Source: Rachicladosporium sp. CCFEE 5018
Lineage: Eukaryota; Ascomycota; Dothideomycetes; Cladosporiales; Cladosporiaceae
Reading direction: 5' to 3'
Length of the DNA stretch: 64,000 nt
Assembly: GCA_002077045.2 (NCBI GenBank)
Contig: KZ111140.1
Coordinates: 1,059,454-1,123,453 of the forward strand
Below, piece by piece: positions 1-9,699 of this stretch. The notes beneath the pieces are model-generated. The model was not told where the DNA came from and did not search any database. It saw only the letters and a list, made by a program, of their open reading frames with translations. The position numbers and the translations under genes are program-made. Numbering within the stretch: the stretch's first letter is position 1; every line of letters begins with the position of its first letter.

Positions 1-969
1 TCTACTGCTTTGGATCGCTATCTGACTACATCTGAACCCACGACCCATGCGATTGGGACTATGGTCATTTTCAGCGAGACTGTAATCCGTTCAACGCCGC
101 GGAGTACGGGATAGCAGCCGTCTCTTGCTATAGCTACATGACTAGAGATCACAACCGGGTGCGCACTCGTCGGTAGCGCTCAAAGAGCCGTGTCATGCCG
201 GACCAGCCTTCACTAATCTCTGGCTTGTGCTCACTGCCCATCGAAATATGCGCCCGGAGCCAAGTCCGGCGATGAGATCAACAATGCGCTTCGTAGTAGC
301 TATGGCGACTTGCCGGAGCTCCACACAGATGAGATCGTCTGGCAGTCCAGATCCATGGTAAGTGTTGGCAGCGGCACGGATACGCGCAGGAACACGTCGT
401 AGAGCCATCGATCGACATGGCAGCCACCCTACTTCCAGCTCGCTGAAGCCCACCCCCCCCCCCCTTTCAGATCCTCGACCAATGAGCGTATGTATGCGTA
501 GTCTCGCGCAGGCTTGCACTCCCACACATGGCGCACAACATAGGGCTGCGCTAGAAGGATGCTGTGCGCCGGATCGATAGGAGCGCTATCGCGTCTAGTG
601 CGCGCCAACAATCGCAAGTCGCTTACAGCAGCCGCAAGATGCTCTCATTGCGCTTCACATCTCTCAAACATCTCACATCATATTTCTTCGCTCGAGAGCT
701 GCCTTCGGGAGCGACCGTATCTCGGTCGCCCCTTCCTGTCAAGATGAGCAAGGGGGGTTCTTCCAATTACGCAGAACTGGTGGCTCGTGCGTTCCATTCC
801 ACTCCCTTCACCCAGCAACGCCATTGAGGCTTGTTGCTTTGCGACATCACTCAAGACATGCGATCTTGCTGCATTTGTCTTGCTGCCGACGCTCACGCAA
901 CAAAATCCGTTCGTGCAGGCTTCTGACTTCACTTGAGCAGCATACCTGGAGCGAATCCTCCTCGAAAGA
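1..969. other. Left-edge stretch with no supported gene
   Basis: No reading frame here shows a recognisable protein or a convincing exon structure. The open frames are short, overlap on both strands and often begin with GTG or TTG. A run of 12 C lies at 453-464. The right end must contain the promoter and 5' leader of the sugar transporter starting at 970. This part has no second copy in the window, so conservation cannot be used to judge it. Confidence 0.5.
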
Positions 970-2685
970 ATGGCGGACACTACAAATTTCGTCCAGACCG
1001 AAGCGCCGGTGACTGTGAAGGTGAGTGAGCTGAAGACAGTACGTCTAACAACGGCTAACCAGTGGCACAGGCCTACCTCATGTGCGCCTTCGCAGCCTTC
1101 GCTGGCATCCTCTTCGGCTATGACTCCGGCTACATCTCCTCAGTACTGGGCATGGCAAAGTTCAGAGAAGACTATAGCCACCCCGTATCCCTCAGCGACA
1201 TTCACGCGGTTCTCAAGGGTAATCCTCCACAGGCCTACGATTATGACACTTGGCAGAAGTCTCTCATCGTCTCGATCCTCTCTGCCGGCACCTTCTTCGG
1301 CGCCCTAATATCCGGCTCCCTCGCTGATCGCTACGGCCGTCGCACCACCATCATCGCAGGCTGCGCGATCTTCATGGTCGGCGTGGTCGTGCAGTGCTCA
1401 ACTACACACGTCGTCTCTCTGTCCATCGGTCGCCTCGTCGCCGGCTTCGGCGTTGGCTTCGTCAGCGCCATCAACATCCTATACATGTCTGAGGTAGCGC
1501 CGCGCAAATTCAGAGGCGCCATCGTGTCTTGCTACCAATTTGCCGTCACTATAGGCATCATGCTTGCCGCTTGCGTTACTTACGGCACCCAAAACAGGAA
1601 CGACGAGGGCGCGTATAGGATACCGATCGCCGTCCAATTGCTTTGGGCTGTCATTTTGGGCGCGGGATTGATTATGCTACCGGAATCGCCGCGGTACTTC
1701 GTCAAGAAGAATGACATGGACAAAGCTGCTAAGGCGCTTGCGCGTGTGCGTGGCCAGCCGGTTGAGAGTGATGCCATTCAAGACGAGCTCCTGGAGATCC
1801 AGGCGAATTACGAGTACGAGAAAGACATCGGCGAAGAGGGCTGGCGTGCCTGTTTCTCCGGCGGCTTCAAGCGCAACTCTAACCTCCGCAAAGTCTTCAT
1901 CGGCACCGGCATCCAGCTCTTCCAGCAATGGACAGGGGTGAACTTCATCTTCTGTGCGCAACATCCTCCCAGCATTCCCCTCCTCACTTCATACTAACAA
2001 ATCCTCTCCAGACTACAACACAACCTTCTTCCAACAAGTCGGCCTCAAAAACCCCTTCCTAATCAGCATGATAACCACCGTCGTGAATGTCGTCAGCACG
2101 CCAATCTCCTTCTGGACGATCGAGAAGTTTGGCCGTCGCCCCCTCCTAATCTGGGGCGCAGTGGGGATGACAGTCTGCGACTTCGTCATCGCCATTGTCG
2201 GAACCGCAGACGCGCAGTCCACAGCTGCGAACTATGTGCTCATAGTCTTCGTCTGCCTGTTTGTCTTTTTTTTCGCTTCGACTTGGGGACCAGCGGGATG
2301 GGTGGTTATAGGCGAGATCTTCCAGCTGCCTATTCGATCGAAGGGCGTGGCGCTTAGTACGGCGAGTAACTGGTTCTGGAATTGCATCATCGCCGTCATA
2401 ATCCCATATATCGTCGACCCGGACTACGGCAACCTTGGGGCGAAAGTCTTCTTCGTCTGGGGCTCGACGTGCCTAAGCTGCATCGCTTTCGCGTACTTCT
2501 TTGTCCCTGAGACGAAGGGTCTGACGCTTGAGCAGGTGGATAAGATGATGGAGGAGGTGCCAGCGAGGTTGTCAGGCGGCTGGAAGCCGAGGGAGCGGTT
2601 CGTGCAGAGCACGATGTTGAGGAAGAGTGAGTTGATTGAGCCGGCTAGTAATGTTAGTGGGGGGATGGTTAAGAGGGTTGATTGA
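970..2685 (+). CDS. MFS sugar (hexose) transporter
   Basis: A plasma-membrane sugar/H+ symporter or facilitator of the major facilitator superfamily. Three exons, 970-1020, 1071-1953 and 2012-2685, give 535 residues, the usual size for fungal hexose transporters. Intron 1 (1021-1070) starts GTGAGT; intron 2 (1954-2011) starts GTGCGC and has an ACTAAC branch site. Both keep frame, and the second rebuilds a family motif ending in TTFFQQVG. Visible family signatures are ADRYGRR near residue 101, RLVAGFGVGF near 137, PESPR near 221 and PETKG near 478, the classic sugar-transporter pattern. Start at 970 is the first ATG of a 17-residue cytosolic tail joined in frame to the first membrane helix. 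The next gene is convergent, with 241 bp between stops. Substrate cannot be told from sequence. Confidence 0.9.
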
Positions 2686-2926
2686 GTGGGGAGCCTGAGG
2701 GACGATTGAGTGGATCTCGTAGTACGTGGTCGCGGAATCGTGGCCAGAGGCGTTCAGGACTGGCGCTCTTCGGCAGCTTAGCTGGCTTGTAATGCTTAGT
2801 TGTTGTACGAACTCGCTAATGATGCTGCATCTCCATCGCCTCTTCACAATGTATGGTATCGCTGTGCGATAACCTGCTCAACTCAAGTCACCGACCCCTC
2901 GCACCCTGCCACCTTGCTTCCCTAAG

Positions 2927-5214
2927 CTACAACACACCCCCGGGCACGCCTTTCTCTCCCCCTCCCACCCCACCACCCCCACCACTCCCAGCAGCCCCAC
3001 TCCACCCATCCATCGGACTAGCATGCCTCCGTAGCATAAACATCGGCTTCCGTCCCTCCTTATCCAGCTGCTTGAACAGCAACAACGGCTTCTCCTTTAA
3101 CCCCAAACACCGCTCTTGATCCCCATGCACAATATAAAGCGCATACTGCCTCCAATCGTCGTGTATATTATACCGTTTGAGAACCTGATCGAGTGTTTGT
3201 GAGATAGTGGTCTTGGGGGACGTAGGCAACGAAATAATTGCGGGGATGAAAGAAGGGGAGGTAGGGGAGCTGGGGGAGAAGGTGATGGTTCGCGTTGGGG
3301 GGTGAAGTTGGCGCTTATGGGTGGTTTGCTGCATTGGGGAGTTGCTGGAGGGTTGACTTTGACTGAGGGGGACGGCCATCGCTGGGGTTGCGGTGGTCCG
3401 TAAGGAAAGTTTCGGCGGACGTACAACTGGGAGGACGACTTCGCAGGGGTCTTCGATGGAGACGCGGAAGGATTTGAAGATTTCGACTTGGGGGTTGTCG
3501 CTGGGAAAGCACATGGGTGTCAGTATCTGCAAAGATAGCTATCCGGTTGCAATGGTTGGGAATCAATTACCGGTCGCCCTTGTCTCTATCCCTCTCGCGC
3601 TCTCGCGCTGATCCGAGTGGTGCTTCGTCTTCTCGTGGGCTTGGTGTGGGTGCCTGTGCTCTTCTTCGGTCTTCTCGCCGGGCACTAGGCGGGTCAGCCA
3701 CCACGGTACTAGCTTGACTCCAGCCACTAGCCGTGCTAAAGCCAGTGCCGCTTTCGTCTGCATGCTGGTACTGATGGTGTCTGTTGACTTCGACAGTCCG
3801 AGGGAACGATCTCCCAGCTTGATACGAACCACCCGATGAAGGTTGGTTGGAGTATGCTGGACTCGTAGGCGAGAGTTGCTGTGATGTCGACAAATTATTG
3901 GGACTAGTCTGCGAAGTCATGCTGGCGGTCAAGTGACTGCTTGCAGCAAGCGCCGCAGCACTGGCTTCCAGATGTGCGCCACCGTCGTCGCGCACTTCGC
4001 GTAGCTGTGATGTGTGGGAATTCGGAGGATGAGTAGGCGAAGGCTGCTTTGGTGCAGACCCAAGGAAGAGCTTCTTGGTGCTGAACTTTCTGCTGAGTGA
4101 GCTGCCTTTCGACTCCTTGACAGGTGGGAAGTTCTCAGACTTGAGAGGTTCAGCATCGCGAGGTGAAGGTAGCGTACCACCAGATGGGTCTGGGAGTGGA
4201 GTTCGCTGGTCTTTCATCAGACGCACAATTCGCAACGTCTCCTCCCGAAGCTTACGGTTTTCCTCTGCAATGCGGTCCAGATCAGACTTCATCGCACGAA
4301 GCTCGACTTCGGCTGCCAGTATCCGCTGGTCTCGAGCGTGGATGTGCGCAATAATCTTGCTAATGTCGACTTGAGTGGCTGCTGCATCTCGATCGTCCTC
4401 AACAGCTGTGCGTGTGTCAGTATGCTGTGTCTTCCAAAAGACAAAGGTCTCACCCACACTTTGGCACATAGTCCCCCTCCTCAATCCGAATGCCCGACCG
4501 GAGCTTCTGCTCATACACAGCCTTCAATATCGTCAATCGATGCCCAGCACTCGCAATGCCCAGCTCCTTCAAATCGTCATGATTGAGCAGAATGACAGCC
4601 TCGCCACTGATGCCCTCTTCCGCAAAGCTTTGCCTGTACTGCTTCATGCCAGGCGCAAGCGAAGCAACCCACTCGGCAACCTGATCCTCCGTCCACTGCC
4701 TCAGGTTGCCGGTCGGACTCCTCCCTTCTCTTTCAGCCCATCCTTGCGTCGTAGGCGTGTCCCCTCCATCTACGCTCTGTCCCTCATCCTCGCTCTCTGA
4801 GGGGTGATCCGACTCCCCATCGTCATACTGCTGCGCCGGCTTCGGACTAGCAACCACGCTCCTCTCAAACTCATCGTCCGCATCCGCGTCGCTGTCGTAC
4901 GTGTGATCCCCAGCCTGCCGCGCATATTTGTCCATCTTGCCAGTACTCTCTTCCACAGCCCGCCTCGCCGTCAGCGGGGCACTCAACCCAACACCAGGCT
5001 GCACCGAATACCGTCTCCGCTCCTTCGGCAAATCCACCCTCTCCCCAAAACTAGCATCAATAGGCGTAGCCCCAAAGTCACTTTCAACGGGACTGGTAGG
5101 ACTAGCCGGACTCCCCAACCCAGTCCCACCTCGATACTCCGCCGTAGTAAGTCGCTGCAGATTCTCGTTACTCACAGCCGCGTACTTCGCACTTCGCAGT
5201 GGCAAGCTTCCCAC
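2927..5214 (-). CDS. STE50: Ste50-type SAM/RA adaptor of MAPK pathways (copy 1)
   Basis: Scaffold protein that in fungi links the MAPKKK Ste11 and Ras/Cdc42-type GTPases to mating, filamentation and osmotic MAPK cascades. Domain order: disordered N-terminus, SAM domain (about 4705-4505, begins LRQWTEDQVAEWV), short coiled coil (about 4350-4235), long Ser/Pro-rich linker, and C-terminal Ras-association domain (about 3250-3030). An intron at 3501-3570 (GTAATT donor, CCCAG acceptor, ACTGAC branch) joins linker to RA exon in frame. A second intron must lie near 4396-4460 between SAM and coil, but no obvious site pair keeps frame. The 5' end is unresolved: 5214 is only where I stop being confident. 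Nearly all differences from the second copy between 4935 and 5214 are silent, so coding extends above the in-frame ATG at 4935. Confidence 0.75.
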
Positions 5215-5859
5215 ACTTGCGTTTGTAGGTTTCTGGGGTTGTGGTGGCTGTGAACGTGGGCTGGGGAGGTGGCTTTGGCGGGCGCCGACTCGGGTTAACC
5301 AGGAGCCCTTGCTGTTGGGTGCAGGGTTCGCGTCCCAGGTGGACTGTGGTTGAGCCAGGGCTGCGCAAGCCCGGCCACGGGCGGGACGGGGGGTCGGAGT
5401 TCAGGATCTGGGGTGGGGACGCAGGTCGGGAGTGTGGGTTGTAGAGCAGGGAAGTGAGTTGCTAGTAGTGCTGTGAGCGTTCGATTGATCACACTTCACG
5501 GGACGGAGCGTGATTTATGATGTAGAGTGGGAGTAGGGAATTTTGTGTCTAGGCGGCGGAGAGGGGCGGTGGTGACGGCGAGGTCGAAGAGCGGATAGCA
5601 CGAGGCTGATATCCTTGCTGGTCATTCCAGTGCAGCTCACTGTGATGTGACCGGGATGTTAAATAGGCGCAGCTAGAGTTGCGCCACGACCCGATCCCGC
5701 TCATCTCAATTCATCCGGAGCTGTTCAAAGTCGATTCGTCCAGATGCAATATAGGTGATCTTAGAGATGATAGAAGCGTGCGATACAACAATACTATAGT
5801 CGGGAGTCTTGTCCTCACTATCAATCCCCTCACTAGCTGACCTCTTCGCTCAATATCAC
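5215..5859. other. Intergenic / STE50 5' region (copy 1)
   Basis: Lies between the uncertain 5' end of the STE50-like gene and the stop of the alcohol dehydrogenase gene. A GC-rich tract around 5375-5410 differs in length by one base from copy 2. A small ATG frame on the minus strand near 5620 is interrupted by an indel in copy 2, so it is not coding. I see no other gene. Confidence 0.5.
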
Positions 5860-6996
5860 TCAATCCATCGTCAACACCGCCCTAAACCTCGCCTTCCCAC
5901 TCATCATCCTCTCCACAGCCTCATTAGCCTTCTCCAACGGAAACTTCTCAATCAAACACTTCACTCCATTCTGCCTGGCAAACTGAATCGCCTCCTCACT
6001 GTCCAGTGCATGTCCACTAGGCCAGCCCCTCACGCTCAGCGCCTTGATCACCATAGTCACACTGTCGACCTCCACCGGCCCGACAGCAGTGTGCAACAGC
6101 AATGTGCCACGCGGGGCTAGACCTCCAATGAGACCGGAGATGACCTTGGGATTTGGAGCGGTGACGATAATGAGTGCTGCGCCGCCGAGTTTCTGCAGGC
6201 CTTCGGCTGCTGTGGTGGCGGATGTGTCGATGTATTCGTGTGCGCCGAGTTGAGTGGCGAAGTCCTTTTTGTCAGAGCCGCGGGAGAGGGCGACGGTGCG
6301 GAAGCCCATTTTGCGGGCGTATTGGATCGCGAGGTGGCCTGGAGGTGAGTGTCAATGTCTTGGGTGGGCGAATCGATGCTCAAGAGACTTACCGAGTCCA
6401 CCGAGACCTTGCACAGCTACTACGTCGCCTGCCACGATGCCCATGCGGCGCATACCGTTGAAGACTGTTACACCTGCGCAGAGCAGGGGCGCGACTTCGG
6501 CTGGGTCCATGTCCTCTGGCACCCTGACAGCAGCCTCAGTCCGGAGTGTGGCGTACTCGCTGCCCGACGATCAGCATCAATTCGTGACGGCTGGAAAGGT
6601 TTAGTCCACTCACCCATACCCCCCCTCCCTCGTCCACCCATTAACAAGCTCATTCTCACACATCTGATAATCCCCCCTCCCACAACTGCGACAAGTCCCA
6701 TCATGCCCTCCATGCCACGCGCCCCCAACGCGATCCCCTTCCTTCCACTTCCCACCCTTCGCCAGCTCGCCTAACCCCACGACCGTGCCCACGATCTCAT
6801 GGCCTACCCTCTTGATTGAGAGAGGCCCGAAGTGACCCGCGGCGATGTCGAGGTCAGAGTGGCAGACGCCGCAGGCGTGGACTTTGATGAGGAGTTCATT
6901 GGGTGCCGGGACGGGGAGGGGGATTTGGGTGATGGTGAGGGGTTGGTTGGGGGAGGTGAGGAGGGCGGCTGTGAATTTCTCGGGAAGAGAAGGCAT
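5860..6996 (-). CDS. Zinc-dependent alcohol dehydrogenase (copy 1)
   Basis: Medium-chain Zn alcohol dehydrogenase oxidising primary alcohols with NAD(P). Exons 6996-6614, 6559-6393 and 6338-5860 give 342 residues, typical of fungal ADHs. Catalytic zinc ligands are C42 (in CGVCHSD), H66-E67 and a Cys in LLCAGVTVFN. The structural-zinc lobe has C102, C105 and C113 with Asp99 where most relatives have the first Cys; a fungal subgroup shares this. The nucleotide-binding GxGGxG motif is formed across the second intron. Start at 6996 (MPSLPEK) matches the family; the frame stays open 53 codons upstream, so a mitochondrial leader is possible but unproven. Both introns are 54 nt. Confidence 0.9.
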
Positions 6997-7864
6997 GTTG
7001 ACAGAGCTGGGTGGAAAGCTTCGGTGTTGTGCTTGCGATGCGAGGGTGCGCAATGAGAGCTTTTCTTTGGTTGATGCGTGTTGGTGCGGATGAAGTGGGA
7101 GTGAGATGGGTGCGATACATCGAGAACTTACTACTCTTATACGTGCCTTCCTCAAGCTTCACCCTGCATTGTACCTTCCCATGGATCGCATCTGAATTTA
7201 TGTGGCTGATAGCTCCGGGTCCAAGTTATCAGCTCATACCTAGATAGAAGCTAGAGGCATTGCTATGTTCATTGGCGTATGCGTAAGCAATATTAGCCCC
7301 GCACTAGTGTCTCTAGCTCGCATGCACAGTCAAACAGCAATGTGAATAGTGATCCGAATTGCTGTAAGATCGAGTGTTGCGATGTCGGCAGCGAGGCCGG
7401 CGCCGGATTTTAGTATTGATCGCAAGGCCGGACTACACTGCTCCTAGAGACTAGTGCTATGCTTTCGCATTTACGTACCACCATGCGGCTTGCACGTATT
7501 GTAGCTCGTCCATGCAATTCTTTCACGCCAATCTTGGTCTCAACTTGTCCGCGCTTGAGCCGGGCAAACATGAGGCGGACTGCTGCATCAGGCTCAAAGC
7601 GCCGTTGCCGCCGAGAAGCCTCTCGATTCGCCAGCTCGCCAGTTGTCGCCGGAATCAAGCCTGCAACACATCTCGAGGGGTTTTGATTGTCCATTTCGGA
7701 TGATCGCGGCGCATAGCGGATCATGATTCGGTGCTGAGCAAGACTTACTCATCTCGTCCGGGTCACGGCTGCCCCCCCCCCTTCGCAGGCTGTCGCAGAC
7801 GAGATACTTGTGCTATCACGATCATTCGTCTTGGGCTCTTCGCCATTCCGGTTCCTGGCTGGCC
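6997..7864. other. Intergenic between ADH and RRB1 (copy 1)
   Basis: Contains the ADH promoter and the 3' region of the RRB1-like gene. A minus-strand open frame at 7410-7724 is matched in copy 2 (24368-24901), but copy differences there change many amino acids and the frame is broken near 7749 by a C-run length change. I see no gene. Confidence 0.5.
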
Positions 7865-9358
7865 TCAGACACTGATCGTCTTCAGCACCCCGAATCCAGC
7901 GCCTCCAGTTGCTATTACAGTGCCAGGAATCTGCCCACACCACCTCGCCTCCTTCACCATCTCCATGTAGTGTACAAACAGCAGTTGCGGCGGTACATCC
8001 TTAACGTCAGCCGTATACTTGCTCTCTTCGTCATCCAGCTCGACAGCCAGATCCCAGAGAGTCAACGTGTTGTCGCCAGCGCAGACAGAAATGATGCTGT
8101 CGTCCGTGGGGTGCCACTGGAGGGAGGTGATCTGCTCGCGATGAAAAGTGAAGTGCGCCACAGGCTTTGGAGTCTCCGATGTCGTCGCAGAGCGCCAAGT
8201 GCGCAAGTCGTGGACCGAGAACGACCCGTCTTCGTGGCCTGTTGCAAGCAGATGCGGTGTGAGTGCCGACCACGCGAGGACATTGACGTCTGCATCCGAT
8301 ACTTTGATCGACAGCGCGGCAGTGCGTGACTTGCTCCTGCTGTCCCAGATCTTGACTGTCCCGTCGCTCGAGGCACTGGCGAAGACGAACTTCTCGTTCG
8401 GCGACCAACAAAGATCCTCGACTGAGGACGAGTGGCCTGTAAAAGGGGTTGTGTCGGTGGTGAACGTGCCGTCTGCAGGCGCTCGGGTCGTGACGAAGAT
8501 CTTGCCGGAGATGTCTCCTGTAGCTAGCTTGCCTGCTGGGTGAAGAGGCGACCATGCGACTGCGTAGCCCTCCGTTTTCTTGTGCGATCGTACTGTGTGG
8601 ATAGATTTCGATGCTGCAGGCGCAAGAGTGTAGCCGGGTGTATCGAAGGACGTCAGTTGAGGGGTAATGTCGTATATGAGCACCTCTCCATTCTCCTGCA
8701 TGGCAGCCGACAGCGTCGTCGGAAGCGCTGAACCCGTAGCTTGCGGTGATTGATGCACTCGTATGCGATTCGTCGTACAACTCGTCGGTATAACCCTCGT
8801 CTCCAGAATCGGATCCGAATTCTCCTCATCCTCGTCCTCATCCTCACTATCCGAATACAAGTTCCTCGCCTCATCATTCCTCGACAACCCAGACAACTTC
8901 AACACCATGATCTGGTTTTCCTTCTCCCTCCCCTGCGCCGCCTGCGTCCCCGCAACAGCATAGACCGTAGCCGGATAACTCTTCCTCCCATCCCCCAACT
9001 GATCTCTCACAACATCTATACTCAGACATGGCCATGTTGGCTCCAGCGTATGCAGCATCTCGTACGTGCTTAAATCTGGGGCAAGCGTCTGTCCGGCGTC
9101 TAGCTTGTGTCGGCCGGGGATGAAGGTCTGCTTGTCGATGTCCATAGCACCGGTAGCGGATTGCTCTGCTTCGCGTTCGGCGTCTGGACGGCCATCGACG
9201 CCGGCTTCGAAAATTTCATCCTCGCTTTCGAATTCGTCTTCGAAGTCGTCTTCGAATTGCTCGTTTTCTGCTAGTCCGGTGTCTGCTACTGGGCGGTCGC
9301 CAGATTTGAGCGTTTGGGGAGAGTCTTGGGGGTCGTCTTCGGCTGCGCGTTTGGCCAT
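7865..9358 (-). CDS. RRB1: Rrb1/GRWD1-type WD-repeat ribosome-assembly chaperone (copy 1)
   Basis: Nuclear/nucleolar chaperone of ribosomal protein L3 (uL3), needed for 60S assembly. Single exon, 497 residues. Start is the ATG at 9358 (MAKRAAEDD); an in-frame TTG a few codons upstream is not used. Features: a strongly acidic Glu/Asp-rich N-terminus (residues about 28-50), a second acidic patch, then a WD40 propeller with clear repeats such as GHSSSVEDLCWSP ending in KIWD and LLATGHEDGSFSVHDLR. This matches the glutamate-rich WD protein layout. It is divergent from EFL1 across 341 bp. The second copy has the same length and few changes. Confidence 0.88.
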   Translation of the reverse strand: MAKRAAEDDPQDSPQTLKSGDRPVADTGLAENEQFEDDFEDEFESEDEIFEAGVDGRPDAEREAEQSATGAMDIDKQTFIPGRHKLDAGQTLAPDLSTYEMLHTLEPTWPCLSIDVVRDQLGDGRKSYPATVYAVAGTQAAQGREKENQIMVLKLSGLSRNDEARNLYSDSEDEDEDEENSDPILETRVIPTSCTTNRIRVHQSPQATGSALPTTLSAAMQENGEVLIYDITPQLTSFDTPGYTLAPAASKSIHTVRSHKKTEGYAVAWSPLHPAGKLATGDISGKIFVTTRAPADGTFTTDTTPFTGHSSSVEDLCWSPNEKFVFASASSDGTVKIWDSRSKSRTAALSIKVSDADVNVLAWSALTPHLLATGHEDGSFSVHDLRTWRSATTSETPKPVAHFTFHREQITSLQWHPTDDSIISVCAGDNTLTLWDLAVELDDEESKYTADVKDVPPQLLFVHYMEMVKEARWCGQIPGTVIATGGAGFGVLKTISV

Positions 9359-9699
9359 GTTGGCGTTGTGGATCAATCAGGGACTCCGTGTATGTACAGT
9401 GGGGGAGAGCGTCAACAGCATATGCTTTATGGATTGTGACTGCGACGACGAACGCGATCTCGAAAATGTTCGAGCTCGGCTCAAATCTTTATCGATAAGA
9501 TTTCTGAGGGTATAACCCTAATGTGACCGCACAGCAGATCGCGCAAGGATGAGCCAAAGTGAATCTTCGATGATCATTTATATGCTACTTGCCGGGTACA
9601 CGCTCTCAGCTTCTCCTTCGACACTGTCGAGCGGGTATTTAGCATCTCAACGAGAGAGCAACAACAGCCTTTTGGCGCGCTCTGTCGTCTCCTATCACG
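9359..9699. promoter_or_regulatory. Shared RRB1-EFL1 bidirectional promoter (copy 1)
   Basis: The 341 bp between two divergent 60S-assembly genes. At 9507-9521 is a small inverted repeat, AGGGT-ATA-ACCCT, whose right arm reads AACCCTAA (9514-9521). This is a telobox-like motif; Tbf1-type factors bind such motifs at ribosomal genes in several fungi. The motif and its flanks are kept in copy 2 (26465-26479). The assignment of function is inference. Confidence 0.45.

Noticed and set aside
453..464. Poly-C tract as a slippage or structural element
   Set aside because: A 12-base homopolymer in noncoding DNA without flanking structure or a second copy; nothing supports function.
5600..5640. Short ATG frame upstream of the STE50-like gene as its first exon
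   Set aside because: A two-base indel in copy 2 destroys the frame, so it is not conserved coding sequence.
6830..7093. Plus-strand frames opposite ADH exon 1
   Set aside because: Antisense shadows of a strongly conserved coding exon; they lack motifs and show no independent conservation.
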